DNA of 42,622 bases, taken from Anaerolineae bacterium (GTDB taxonomy: Bacteria; Chloroflexota; Anaerolineae; B4-G1; DUEL01). The position numbers were made by a program, and so were the translations under genes. The notes under the pieces were generated by a model. That model made no database searches. It saw only the letters and a program-made list of their open reading frames with translations, and had not been told where the DNA came from. Positions within the stretch are counted from its first letter, which is position 1. The number at the start of each line of letters is the position of its first letter. The stretch lies in assembly GCA_025060135.1 (NCBI GenBank), contig JANXCY010000002.1:1-42622 (forward strand), in the 5' to 3' direction. This document shows positions 25,899 to 34,847 of this stretch, piece after piece.

Positions 25899-28403
25899 TT
25901 AACTGAGCTCTCCCTCGCCGGAGGCCCAGAGGTCTGCCACCCGACGGGCCAGGAGGCGGTGCTCCGGCTTTTCCAGCGACGGGTCCAATTCCAGGAAGCG
26001 CGCGGCGGCCTCCCGCACCCGCTCCAGGAGTCGCAGGTCGGCGATGGAGGCCAGTTTTAGGTCAGGGAGCCCGGATTGACGGGTGCCCAGAAACTCCCCG
26101 GGCCCCCGCAGTTCCAGGTCCTTCTGGGCCAGGACGAAGCCGTCGGTGGTGGCCTCCACTGTCCGCAGCCGCTCTTCCGCCTCGGCGGAGGCAGATTCCG
26201 CCACCAGCAGGCAGTAGGACGGATGCTCGCCCCGGCCAACCCGGCCCCGGAACTGGTGGAGTTGGGCCAGGCCAAACCGTTCGGCCCCCTCCACCAGCAT
26301 CACTGTGGCGTTGGGGACGTCAATGCCGACCTCCACCACCGACGTCGCCACCAGGATGTCCAGTTCCCCCCGGGCGAAAGCGGACATTATGGCGTCTTTC
26401 TCCTCGCCCTTCATCCGCCCGTGCAGGAGGCCCAAACGCAGGTCGGGGAAGACCTCACGCCGGAGCCGTTCGTACTCCGCTACGGCGGCCTTCGCCTCAA
26501 TTTTTTCCGATTCCTCCACCAGCGGGCAGATAATGAAGGCCTGATGTCCCTTGGCGACCTGACTGCGGACAAAGGCGTAGGCCCGCTCCCGCTCCCGGGG
26601 CATAATCACGCGCGTGGTAACCGGCTGGCGACCCGGCGGCATCTCGTCTATGACCGAGACATCCAGATGGCCCCAGAGGGTCAACTGGAGGGAGCGGGGG
26701 ATGGGGGTGGCCGTCATGACCAGCAGGTGTGGGTTGTAGCCCTTTTGCCGCAGCGCCGCGCGCTGGCGGACCCCGAAGCGGTGCTGTTCGTCAATAATCA
26801 CCAGAGCCAGGTTGTGGAAAGCCACAGACTCCTGGATGAGGGCATGGGTACCCACGACAACGTCCACTGATCCATTGGCCAGGCCTGTGTAGACCGCTTC
26901 CCGCTCCGCGCCGGTAACACTGCCGGTCAGCAGGCGGACCTGGATGGGCCGTCCCGGGAAGCGGGCGAAGAGGAGGGATAGGGTCCGGTAATGCTGTTCC
27001 GCCAGAATCTCCGTGGGAGCCATCAGCGCCGCCTGGGCACCAGCGGCCACTGCCAGGGCCATAGCCACCGCCGCGACCACCGTCTTACCCGAGCCGACGT
27101 CGCCCTGGAGGAGGCGGTTCATCGGGTAGGAAGAGGCCATATCAGCGACGATGTGGTCCAGCGCCCGCCGCTGAGCGCCCGTCAGCGGGAAGGGCAGGCT
27201 CTGCAGGAGGGCTTCCAGCATAGCCGGGTCCACCGGCAATGGTTGCCCGGGAACGGCGCGCCAGAGGTACCGCTGGCGCAGGATGCCCAACTGGAAGAGG
27301 AAGAGTTCGTCAAAGGCCAGCCGGTAACGGGCTTTCTCCAGCGCCTTCCGGTCCTCAGGGAAATGGACCTGTCGCAGCGCGGTGCTCAAGTCCATCAGGC
27401 GGTATTCCTCCCGCAGGGACAGCGGCAGATGGTCGGGTAGGCGCGGCGCCCAGTACTCCACTGTCCGGTGGACCATTCGCCGCAGCCATCTGGCCGTAAT
27501 GCCCTCGGTGAGGGGGTAGACCGGGACCAGCCGCCCGGTGTGGAGCAGTTCTGGCTGAAGGGGCTCCCACTCCGGGGAGGTGAAGCAGAGGTGGCCCAGG
27601 TACTCATCCACCCGTCCACTGAGCACAATCTGTTGGCCGGGCCGGATGCGCTCGCTCAAGAAGGGCTGGTTGAACCAGGTAGCCTCGATGAAGCCGGTGC
27701 CATCGGTCAGGATGGCCTTGAAAATGGGGATGCCGCCCCGGCTCTCCCGGGTTCCGGCCTCCCAGACCCGGGCGATGATGGTAACTTCTTCGCCGTACTC
27801 CAGCCGGTTGATGGGCTTGAGGCAAGAGTAGTCATCGTAGCGGCGGGGGAAGAAGTAAAGGACGTCCCGGATGGTGCGGAGGCCCAGGCGGGCCAACCGT
27901 TCGGCCTGCTTGGCTCCCACACCCCGGATGGCGGTGAGGGGGGCCTTCAGTCCGAAGGGCTCCTCGGTGGGGACGGGTCGGGGGCGCGGGGGAGGAGCGG
28001 CCGCGCGGGGCGGCGCGGGTGGGGCCACAGGCGCGGGGGGCGCCATCGGCGGTTCGGCTGCCGCGCTCACCGACGGCTGCTCGGGCGGGGCGACCGTCGG
28101 CTCCGCCGCCGTTGGACCCGGCACGGGCGCCGGAGGCATGCTCTGGGGACCCGCCTCCACCAGCCGGAGCAGTTCCTCCAGGGCCTGCGGTCGCTCGTGG
28201 GAGGAGCGGGCACTGTAATCCCGCAGACGCCGGGCGATTTCGTCCACCCATGGGGCCGCCTCAGCGCCGAAGACGCGGCCAGCCTCCCGCAACCAGGTGT
28301 CGGCAAAGCGGGCCAGGCCACCGATGACGGCCCGGTCTCTGCATTCGTGGTCCTTTTTCTCCAGAAGCAGGATGTTTTTCAGCGTCTCAACGGGTGTGGG
28401 CAT
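25899..28403 (-). CDS. recG: ATP-dependent DNA helicase RecG
   Basis: 834 aa from the ATG at 28401-28403 (MPTPVETLKNILLLEKKDHE). The longer frame to 28706 overlaps amrS and is rejected. RecG remodels stalled forks and branched DNA. Domain order: an N-terminal helical RecG_N domain (residues about 1-105), an alanine/proline-rich linker (about 110-165), a helix-hairpin-helix-like segment (AIRGVGAKQAERLARLGL), the wedge OB domain, then the helicase core with GDVGSGKTVVA, DEQHRFG, TATPIPR, and the C-terminal ATSVVEVGIDVPNA and QFRGRVGRG. The protein is longer than the E. coli form (about 690) because of the N-domain and linker, as in several Chloroflexota and clostridia. Confidence 0.93.
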   Translation of the reverse strand: MPTPVETLKNILLLEKKDHECRDRAVIGGLARFADTWLREAGRVFGAEAAPWVDEIARRLRDYSARSSHERPQALEELLRLVEAGPQSMPPAPVPGPTAAEPTVAPPEQPSVSAAAEPPMAPPAPVAPPAPPRAAAPPPRPRPVPTEEPFGLKAPLTAIRGVGAKQAERLARLGLRTIRDVLYFFPRRYDDYSCLKPINRLEYGEEVTIIARVWEAGTRESRGGIPIFKAILTDGTGFIEATWFNQPFLSERIRPGQQIVLSGRVDEYLGHLCFTSPEWEPLQPELLHTGRLVPVYPLTEGITARWLRRMVHRTVEYWAPRLPDHLPLSLREEYRLMDLSTALRQVHFPEDRKALEKARYRLAFDELFLFQLGILRQRYLWRAVPGQPLPVDPAMLEALLQSLPFPLTGAQRRALDHIVADMASSYPMNRLLQGDVGSGKTVVAAVAMALAVAAGAQAALMAPTEILAEQHYRTLSLLFARFPGRPIQVRLLTGSVTGAEREAVYTGLANGSVDVVVGTHALIQESVAFHNLALVIIDEQHRFGVRQRAALRQKGYNPHLLVMTATPIPRSLQLTLWGHLDVSVIDEMPPGRQPVTTRVIMPRERERAYAFVRSQVAKGHQAFIICPLVEESEKIEAKAAVAEYERLRREVFPDLRLGLLHGRMKGEEKDAIMSAFARGELDILVATSVVEVGIDVPNATVMLVEGAERFGLAQLHQFRGRVGRGEHPSYCLLVAESASAEAEERLRTVEATTDGFVLAQKDLELRGPGEFLGTRQSGLPDLKLASIADLRLLERVREAAARFLELDPSLEKPEHRLLARRVADLWASGEGELS

Positions 28404-28429
28404 ACCGTGTCTCACTCGCCGGATACGCG

Positions 28430-29446
28430 CTACGCTCCGGCCATCCCCATTCCGGCCACCACTGTCCCACAGCGAGGGCAGGCGCCATCCGCGCGGACGT
28501 GGTTCTCCAATATCCAGAAGCCGGAACGGCGGATGAGCAACTGGTTGCAGGCATGGCAATGGGTGTTCTCTTCTCCGGAGACATTGCCAATATAAACGTA
28601 GCGCAGGCCAGCCTCCTTTCCGATTTCCCGGGCCCGCTGCAGGGTCGCCAGAGGCGTGGAAGGATGATCCATCCGGTACGCCGGAAAGTAGCGGCTGATG
28701 TGCCAAGGCGTCTCCGGCCCCAGTTCGTCCACCAGAAAGCGGGCAATGTCCCGGAACTCCTCCGGGTCGTCGTTGAGGCCGGTAACCACCAGCGTGGTTA
28801 CCTCTATCCAGATGCCCAGGGCTTTCATCTTCTTCAGGGCGTCCAGTACCGGCTGGAGGCGCGCGCCCATGTAATGGCGATACGTCTCGTCCCGGAACGC
28901 CTTCAGGTCCACATTGGCCGCGTCCAGATACGGGTAATACGCGTCCAGCATCTCTGGGGTCATATAGCCGTTGGTTACGTAAATGTTGGCGATACCGGCC
29001 TCGTGGGCCAGCCGGGAGATGTCGTAGGCGTACTCAAAGAAGACGGTCGGCTCCGTGTAGGTGTAGGCGATGCTGCGGCTTCCGGTCCGGCGGGCGTCGG
29101 CGACCACGGCCGCCGGAGAGGCGGTCTCGCCCAGGATGATATGCTGGTCGCGAGGCATCTGGGAAATATCGGCGTTCTGGCACCAGAGGCAGCGGAAGTT
29201 ACACCCGGCGGTGGCGATGGAGTAGGCCCTGGAGCCGGGGTAGAAATGGTAGAGAGGCTTCTTCTCCACCGGGTCCACGTTTCGGGCGATCAACCGTCCG
29301 TAGACCAGCGTGTAGAGGGTTCCGCCCCGGTTCTCCCGCACATGACAGATGCCGCGTCGGCCCTCCTGGATGACGCAGCGGTGGGCGCAGAGCGCACAGC
29401 GCACCCGGTTCTCGTCCAGACGCTCGTACAAGCGTGCTTCTTGCAT
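28430..29446 (-). CDS. amrS: AmmeMemoRadiSam radical SAM enzyme AmrS
   Basis: 338 aa from the ATG at 29444-29446. An ATG at 29467 overlaps the -10 box and is less likely. The radical SAM cluster is ATAGCNFRCLWCQ (C82, C86, C89). The N-terminal CALCAHRC and C34, and the C-terminal CHACNQLL and CPRCG (rubredoxin-like), are the extra cysteines of this family. Conserved TYTEPTVFFEY and LDAANVDLKAF are seen. In other genomes AmrS goes with AMMECR1- and Memo-domain proteins, but neither is in this window. The chemical reaction is unknown. It precedes recG by 26 bases. Confidence 0.9.
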   Translation of the reverse strand: MQEARLYERLDENRVRCALCAHRCVIQEGRRGICHVRENRGGTLYTLVYGRLIARNVDPVEKKPLYHFYPGSRAYSIATAGCNFRCLWCQNADISQMPRDQHIILGETASPAAVVADARRTGSRSIAYTYTEPTVFFEYAYDISRLAHEAGIANIYVTNGYMTPEMLDAYYPYLDAANVDLKAFRDETYRHYMGARLQPVLDALKKMKALGIWIEVTTLVVTGLNDDPEEFRDIARFLVDELGPETPWHISRYFPAYRMDHPSTPLATLQRAREIGKEAGLRYVYIGNVSGEENTHCHACNQLLIRRSGFWILENHVRADGACPRCGTVVAGMGMAGA

Positions 29447-29465
29447 GGTCTTTCTTTCAGGTTTC

Positions 29466-29494
29466 ATTATACTGCATCCTATCCGTGCGGGCAA
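29466..29494 (-). promoter_or_regulatory. Promoter for amrS-recG
   Basis: On the minus strand: TTGCCC (29489-29494), a 17-base spacer, then TATAAT (29466-29471), 20 bases before the amrS ATG. Confidence 0.6.
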
Positions 29495-29668
29495 CTCGGG
29501 GAACTGATTCGGACACGAGTTGAGACAAGGGCGTTGTTGGGCTCAACTGGCTTCTCACCTGGAGGCGGGGAGAGGGCCACGCCGAGGGCTTGCCAGAGGC
29601 GAGGGGCGAGGGCAAGAGGGTGGGATGAGGGCACGAACCAAAGTGGAGGTCCCAACTGGAGGGGGAAC

Positions 29669-29703
29669 GGTTTGGAGGCGGCACCAACCGCCGCCCCCAA
29701 ACC
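29669..29703. other. GC-rich hairpin between MFS gene and amrS
   Basis: GGTTTGG pairs with CCAAACC at the ends, and GGCGG with CCGCC inside, around a short loop. It starts 32 bases after the MFS stop on the minus strand. There is no T-run, so it would not be a classical terminator, although it may stop or stabilise the MFS transcript. The rest of the 288-base gap shows nothing I recognise. Confidence 0.4.
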
Positions 29704-29734
29704 TGCTTTCGTAGGGATCACCTGGCGGGAATGG

Positions 29735-31069
29735 TTACGCTCCCTCCGCCGGTTCGTCCAGCGCGATCATCTCCTGCCGCCGGACCATCAATACCTGATG
29801 CAGCGCGGCGCGGTCGACGGGGTAGGTGCGGAATACGGGGAGCCACAGGAAGGCGGCCACCATTTTGGGGATGGGGACCAACAAGAGCAACATGGTCGTA
29901 ACCCCATAGGCGTCCACCAGGGAACCGGAAAACGTCATCATCAGGGCTCCCACTGCGCCGATGACCATGTCCAGCGCCGCGCGGGCTGTCGAGCGCAGTT
30001 CGGGTCGCAGAACGCCCTGAGCCATTGGCCAGCGGGCACCGGTATCCACGCTGCTGATGCCCAGTCCGGAGAGCAGGCCGAAGAGCATCAGCGCCCCCAG
30101 CCCGCGACGGCCAGAGGCCAGCAGCCCGAGCAGAGAGGGGGCTGTAAGGAACAGGCCAATGAGTGCCATGGTCGCGCGGCCGTAGACCGGATACCGGCGC
30201 TCCAGACGATCGCCCAGCCAGCCGAAAAACAACTGACCACTCAGCATCCCCAGAGTCAGCAGGACTACAACGATAGAAGCCTGGGGGCCCAAACCCAGAC
30301 TATCCAGCCAGACAAAGGCCCAGCCGTACAGCACGGCCATCGCCACATTATCCACCGAGTTCTGGAAGAGCAGAACCCACCATGTGCGAACCCGCGCGAT
30401 GGCGGGCAGGTCGCGTAGGCGGAAGGCGTACCGGGCGGCCTTTTCTTCGGTGATCACATCGCGCAGTTCCGGCTCCGCCGCGCCCCGGGGCGGGTCGTAG
30501 ATGACCAGCAGGAAGAGGCCGGTCAGCACACTGGCTGCTCCCATAACGAGGAACCCCAGCCGCCAGGTATAGGGCTCTATAGTCGCCAGGATGGGCAGAA
30601 CTATGAACGCGGCCATAGAGCCGCAGTAACTGATGGCCGCCATTACGCCCGCCGCGATGCCCCGTCTCCGGGTATCAAAAAGGTCGCTGAGCAGGGAGAA
30701 CGCTGTCGGCCACAACACCCCCAGGCCCAGCGAAGAGAGCACCCGGACGATCAGCAACTGGCCGAACGTGTGGACAAAGGCAATGGCCAGCGTCCATCCG
30801 CCCCACAACCCGGTGATGCCCACCAGGAGGGCTTTGCGGGAGAAATGGTCGGCCACCCATCCCCAGAAGGGCAACGTCAGGGTGCGGACCAGGTCGCTGA
30901 TGCCCAGCACCGGGCCGAGTTGACCGGCGCGCAGGCTCAGCGCCGGATACATCCGGGACCAGAGAACCGCCAGCGACTGGTTCTCACTGCTATCCACGAA
31001 AGCGGCGGCAGCCAGCGCCACGACCGAAAGCCATCTGCGTTTGGGAGGAGTCGGTTGGGTCGTTTCCAT
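29735..31069 (-). CDS. Major facilitator superfamily transporter
   Basis: 444 aa from the ATG at 31067-31069, which has GAGG eight bases upstream; an ATG two codons earlier is too close to it. Twelve TM helices are predicted. The loop 2-3 motif is GWVADHFSRKALLVG (residues about 70-84), and its repeat after TM8 is GWLGDRLERR. A cytoplasmic central loop (PPRGAAEPELRDVITEEKAA) separates the halves. The substrate cannot be told; the general look is of an organic anion/sugar-phosphate-type or drug-type MFS. It stands alone behind its own promoter (31127-31155). Confidence 0.85.
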   Translation of the reverse strand: METTQPTPPKRRWLSVVALAAAAFVDSSENQSLAVLWSRMYPALSLRAGQLGPVLGISDLVRTLTLPFWGWVADHFSRKALLVGITGLWGGWTLAIAFVHTFGQLLIVRVLSSLGLGVLWPTAFSLLSDLFDTRRRGIAAGVMAAISYCGSMAAFIVLPILATIEPYTWRLGFLVMGAASVLTGLFLLVIYDPPRGAAEPELRDVITEEKAARYAFRLRDLPAIARVRTWWVLLFQNSVDNVAMAVLYGWAFVWLDSLGLGPQASIVVVLLTLGMLSGQLFFGWLGDRLERRYPVYGRATMALIGLFLTAPSLLGLLASGRRGLGALMLFGLLSGLGISSVDTGARWPMAQGVLRPELRSTARAALDMVIGAVGALMMTFSGSLVDAYGVTTMLLLLVPIPKMVAAFLWLPVFRTYPVDRAALHQVLMVRRQEMIALDEPAEGA

Positions 31070-31126
31070 GGTCATTGCCTCGCAACAACCGGGAAAAGTC
31101 CAACGGTCGGTTTCCCATACGGCTGA

Positions 31127-31155
31127 TTTATACACCCGAGCAGTCATATATGCAA
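31127..31155 (-). promoter_or_regulatory. Promoter for the MFS transporter
   Basis: On the minus strand: TTGCAT (31150-31155), a 17-base spacer, then TATAAA (31127-31132), 58 bases before the ATG. Confidence 0.5.
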
Positions 31156-31243
31156 GTGATGGTGCCCCTTGCCCCGGGCGGTTCCATATATCTCACCAAT
31201 AGGGTGGTTGGTGGAGCCAAACAGGTGCATCCACCGGGGAGAC

Positions 31244-31272
31244 TGGTCAAATCCTCATTCAGGGGGTATAAT
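31244..31272 (+). promoter_or_regulatory. Promoter for glmU
   Basis: TGGTCA (31244-31249), a 17-base spacer, then a perfect TATAAT (31267-31272), 53 bases before the glmU ATG. The -35 is weak (four of six). Confidence 0.5.
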
Positions 31273-31325
31273 CTCCTCCAGAATCGCGGTCGATACCTTC
31301 AGTCCCGATTAGGAGCGAGTGGAAT

Positions 31326-32672
31326 ATGCTGGGCGTGGTGATTCTGGCGGCCGGGCAGGGGACACGGATGCGGTCGGAAGTCCCCAAAGTTCTCCATCCC
31401 CTCTGCGGGCGCCCGATGGTCTTTTACACTCTGGACGCGGTACACAGTCTCTCCGACCTTCCCCCGGTCCTGGTGGTGGGATATGGAGCGGAGGAGGTGC
31501 GCCGGGCGGTGGGGGAATCCGTAACCTACGTGGAACAACCGGAGCAGCGCGGCACCGGACACGCGGTCCTCCAGGCCCGTCCGGTGCTGGAAGGCCGGGC
31601 CGATGAGGTGCTCATCCTCTACGCCGATATGCCCTTGCTGACGGCGGAGACGCTTCGCCGGGTGGTGGACGCGCGCCGCACTGCTCGGGCGGTTCTTTCC
31701 ATACTGACGGTCGTGGCCGAAGACCCCCGGGGATTTGGTCGGGTGGTACGACAGGCCGACGGGAGTGTGGCCCGCATCGTGGAGGAGGCCGATGCGACCG
31801 ATGAGGAGCGGGCTCTCCGGGAACTGAACGCTGGGGTCTATGCCTGCGATGCGGCTTGGCTCTGGGCCCATCTTCCCCTTCTCCCGCTGAGCCGCAAGGG
31901 GGAGTATTACCTGACCGACCTGGTGGGGATGGCGGCCCGCGAAGGGCATCCGGTGGTCACCGTGGCCGCCGATGACCCAACCGAGGCCCTGGGAATCAAC
32001 ACCCGTGTCCATCTGGCAGAGGCGGAGGCTGTCCTGCGCCGCCGGATCAACGACCGCTGGATGGTGGCCGGGGTCACCATGATAGACCCCCAGACGACCT
32101 ACATTGAGCCAACGGTTGCCATCGGGCCGGACACGGTGATCTGGCCCAATACCATCCTGCGCGGGACGACGGTGGTCGGCCGGGGATGCCACCTGGGCCC
32201 CAACACCCTGATCGCCGATAGCGTCATCGGCGACCGATGCCGGGTGGTGGCCTCGGTGGTGGAGGGGGCGGTGATGGAGGAAGGAAGCGACGTCGGCCCC
32301 TTCAGCCACCTTCGGCCTGGAGCCCATCTGGGAGCGGGAGTCCATGTTGGCAATTTCGGGGAAGTGAAAAACGCTCGCCTGGGCCCGGGTACCCGGATGG
32401 GGCACTTCAGTTACGTGGGAGACGCTGAGGTCGGCGCCGGAACCAACATCGGCGCGGGCACTGTAACCTGCAACTTTGACGGGCGCCGGAAACATCGCAC
32501 CATCATCGGCGAGGAGGCGTTCATCGGCTCCGGCACCATGCTGGTGGCGCCAGTGCGGGTGGGCCACCGGGCCGTGATTGGCGCCGGATCCGTGGTTACC
32601 CACGACATCCCGGACGATACCGTGGCCTACGGCGTCCCGGCGCGTGAGCGCAGAAAGGTGGAGCAACCTTAG
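31326..32672 (+). CDS. glmU: Bifunctional UDP-GlcNAc pyrophosphorylase / glucosamine-1-phosphate acetyltransferase
   Basis: 448 aa, near the usual 455. The N-terminal uridylyltransferase has LAAGQGTRMRSEVPKVLHPL (residues 7-26), YVEQPEQRGTGHAVL and YADMPLL. The C-terminal left-handed beta-helix of hexapeptide repeats (about 255-440) has VGNFGEVKNARLGPGTRMGH and NIGAGTVTCNFDGRRKH, which hold the acetyltransferase site. It makes UDP-GlcNAc for peptidoglycan and glycans, in the cytoplasm. The ribosome site AGGAG lies 11 bases upstream. It is the first gene of glmU-DUF3343-recN. Confidence 0.95.
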   Translation: MLGVVILAAGQGTRMRSEVPKVLHPLCGRPMVFYTLDAVHSLSDLPPVLVVGYGAEEVRRAVGESVTYVEQPEQRGTGHAVLQARPVLEGRADEVLILYADMPLLTAETLRRVVDARRTARAVLSILTVVAEDPRGFGRVVRQADGSVARIVEEADATDEERALRELNAGVYACDAAWLWAHLPLLPLSRKGEYYLTDLVGMAAREGHPVVTVAADDPTEALGINTRVHLAEAEAVLRRRINDRWMVAGVTMIDPQTTYIEPTVAIGPDTVIWPNTILRGTTVVGRGCHLGPNTLIADSVIGDRCRVVASVVEGAVMEEGSDVGPFSHLRPGAHLGAGVHVGNFGEVKNARLGPGTRMGHFSYVGDAEVGAGTNIGAGTVTCNFDGRRKHRTIIGEEAFIGSGTMLVAPVRVGHRAVIGAGSVVTHDIPDDTVAYGVPARERRKVEQP

Positions 32673-32699
32673 GAGGGTCGCCTGCCTGATTCGGTTGCG

Positions 32700-32921
32700 A
32701 TGTACGCCGTCATTCTTCTCCCTTCCACCAGCCATGCCATTCGGGCAGAAAAGATTCTACGGGAAGCGGGTATAGATTGCCAACTGGTCCCCATCCCTCG
32801 CCATCTCAGTTCCGATTGCGGCATCTGTGTCCGCATCCCGCGCCAGGCTCGGGAGGCCGCCCGCGCTGCCCTGGAACAGGCCCGCCTGGATATAGAAAGC
32901 ATCCACGATCTGGGAGCATGA
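32700..32921 (+). CDS. DUF3343 small protein (putative sulfur/selenium carrier-like)
   Basis: 73 aa. It matches DUF3343: YAVILLPSTSHAIRAEKILR, then IDCQLVPIPRHLSSDCGICV. The conserved cysteines are C27 and, in SSDCGICVRI, C40 and C43. DUF3343 proteins are often found near selenium or sulfur trafficking genes (for example SelD/SirA-like) and are proposed as putative Se/S carriers; none of these partners is here. There is no good ribosome site, so it may be translated by coupling from glmU, 27 bases upstream. It is complete. Confidence 0.8.
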   Translation: MYAVILLPSTSHAIRAEKILREAGIDCQLVPIPRHLSSDCGICVRIPRQAREAARAALEQARLDIESIHDLGA

Positions 32922-33004
32922 ACCACCCAGACCCGAAGACATCGAGTTAATTTATAATTGTTCATTTCTTCGTGTCTTCGCGGCTTTGCTTCGTTGATGA
33001 GGCC

Positions 33005-34822
33005 ATGCTTTCCGAACTCCACATCCACGATTTCGCCATTATAGACGAACTCCACCTCTCCCTCCCCTCCGGCTTCATTGTCCTGACCGGAGAAACGGGG
33101 GCGGGAAAGTCCATTATCATTGATGCTGTTGGCCTGGTGCTGGGGGGGCGGGCCGATCCCACCGTCGTCCGCGCCGGCGCCGACCGGGCCCTAGTGGAGG
33201 CCGTCTTCCGGCTGGGCCCGGCCCATCAGGCTGCCATTCACCCCATTCTGGAGCGGGAAGGTCTGGAAGGCGACGAGCCCGACCTCCTCGTCCTCTCCCG
33301 CGAGATCCGGGCCGAAGGGCGCAGTATCTGCCGCGTCAACGGCCGGGCGGTAACCCTGGCCCTCCTGCGGGAGGTCGCTGAGGGACTGGTGGACATCCAC
33401 GGCCAGAGCGAGCATCTCTCCCTCCTACGGGTGCGGGAGCACGTCCACCTCCTGGACCGGTACGCCGGGTTGAACGGCCTGCGCGCCCGCGTGGCCGACC
33501 TGGCGGCCCGGGTGCGGGCGGTCCGGCGGGAACGGGCCAGCCTGGAGCAGGACGAGCAGGAGCGGGCCCGCCGCATAGACCTCCTTCAGTACCAGATTGC
33601 GGAGATAGAGGCCGCCGCCCTTCGCCCCGGCGAAGAGGAAGAACTGGCCGACGAGCGGATACGGCTGGCTAACGCCGAACAACTCTCCCTTCTCCTGGCC
33701 GACGCGCTGCGGGCCCTGGACGAGGGCGGCGAAGAGGGCCGCCCCGCCACCGACCAGTTGGGCCACGCCCTGCGCGCCCTGGAGGGACTGGCCCGTATAG
33801 ACGGCACGCTGGCCTCTCGTCTCCAGGAGGCCGAGGAACTCCTTTACCGTCTCCAGGACCTGGCCGATGGCCTGCGGGAATACCGCCACCGGGTAGAATT
33901 CAACCCCCGTCGCCTGGCGGAAGTGGAGGAACGGCTGGACCTCATCCGTCGCCTGAAGCGCAAATACGGCGCCACGGTCGCCGAAGTGCTGGAATACGCC
34001 CGGCGCGCGGCGGCGGAACTGGAGACGATCACCCACAGCGAAGAGCGGGTCGCCGAACTGGCCGCACAGGAGGCGCAACTTTTGAACGAACTGGCCCGTG
34101 CTGCCCTGGACCTCTCCGCCCGTCGTCGGGAGGCGGCCCGTCGGCTGGCGGAAGGGATTGAGGCGGAACTCCAGGACCTGCGCATGCCGGGCGCCCGTTT
34201 CGCTGTGGATTTCCGGTGGACGACCGACCCGGAGGGTGTGCTGCTGACCCCCGAAGATGTCGCGACGGCGGGCATTGACGCGGGCGATTTTCCCCTTCCG
34301 GCCCGAGTCAGTTTCGACGCCACCGGCATAGACCGGGTGGAGTTTCTCGTTGCCCCCAACCCCGGCGAACCCCTGAAGTCCCTGACCCGAATTGCTTCCG
34401 GCGGCGAGACCTCGCGGCTTATGCTGGCCCTCAAGGCCGTCCTCTCCCGGGTGGACGAGACCCCGACACTCATCTTTGACGAGATTGACCAAGGCATCGG
34501 TGGACGGGTGGGCGCGATGGTGGGCGAAAAACTCTGGCGTCTGACCGCGCCCTCTGGCAGCGAGATGGCCCACCAGGTGCTCTGTGTTACCCACCTTCCG
34601 CAACTGGCAGGCTTTGGCGATGCCCACCTGCGGGTGGAGAAAATCTCCCTGGAGGGCCGCACCGTCACCCGGGTGACGGTTCTGGAAGGGCCGGCGCGGG
34701 TGGAGGAACTAGCCCAGATGCTGGGCGCTAGTGGTGAATCCGCCTATCGGAGCGCGGAAGAGATTCTGGAGGAAGCCCGAAGCCGGAAGCGGATAGCGGA
34801 TCCGGAGGGTAGATCGGGCTGA
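33005..34822 (+). CDS. recN: DNA repair protein RecN
   Basis: 605 aa from the ATG at 33005; the first residues LSELHIHDFAIIDELHLSL match the family, and an earlier TTG-type start does not. RecN is an SMC-like ATPase recruited to double-strand breaks. Walker A is GETGAGKS (29-36). A long coiled coil runs about 165-390 (ERASLEQDEQERARRIDLLQ onward). The C-terminal half has the signature SGGETSRLMLALKAV and Walker B TLIFDEIDQGIGG, then the H-loop region VTHLPQLAG. It is slightly longer than the 550-residue norm because of the coil. Confidence 0.94.
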   Translation: MLSELHIHDFAIIDELHLSLPSGFIVLTGETGAGKSIIIDAVGLVLGGRADPTVVRAGADRALVEAVFRLGPAHQAAIHPILEREGLEGDEPDLLVLSREIRAEGRSICRVNGRAVTLALLREVAEGLVDIHGQSEHLSLLRVREHVHLLDRYAGLNGLRARVADLAARVRAVRRERASLEQDEQERARRIDLLQYQIAEIEAAALRPGEEEELADERIRLANAEQLSLLLADALRALDEGGEEGRPATDQLGHALRALEGLARIDGTLASRLQEAEELLYRLQDLADGLREYRHRVEFNPRRLAEVEERLDLIRRLKRKYGATVAEVLEYARRAAAELETITHSEERVAELAAQEAQLLNELARAALDLSARRREAARRLAEGIEAELQDLRMPGARFAVDFRWTTDPEGVLLTPEDVATAGIDAGDFPLPARVSFDATGIDRVEFLVAPNPGEPLKSLTRIASGGETSRLMLALKAVLSRVDETPTLIFDEIDQGIGGRVGAMVGEKLWRLTAPSGSEMAHQVLCVTHLPQLAGFGDAHLRVEKISLEGRTVTRVTVLEGPARVEELAQMLGASGESAYRSAEEILEEARSRKRIADPEGRSG

Positions 34823-34847
34823 ACTTGAGAAGCGGGTGCCCGCCATT

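Noticed and set aside
28404-28706. N-terminal extension of recG to 935 aa
   Set aside because: The extra 101 residues are the antisense-frame shadow of amrS codons; the start at 28403 fits the RecG_N domain.
31299-32735. Minus-strand 478-aa ORF
   Set aside because: Antisense shadow of glmU; no domain and no ribosome site.
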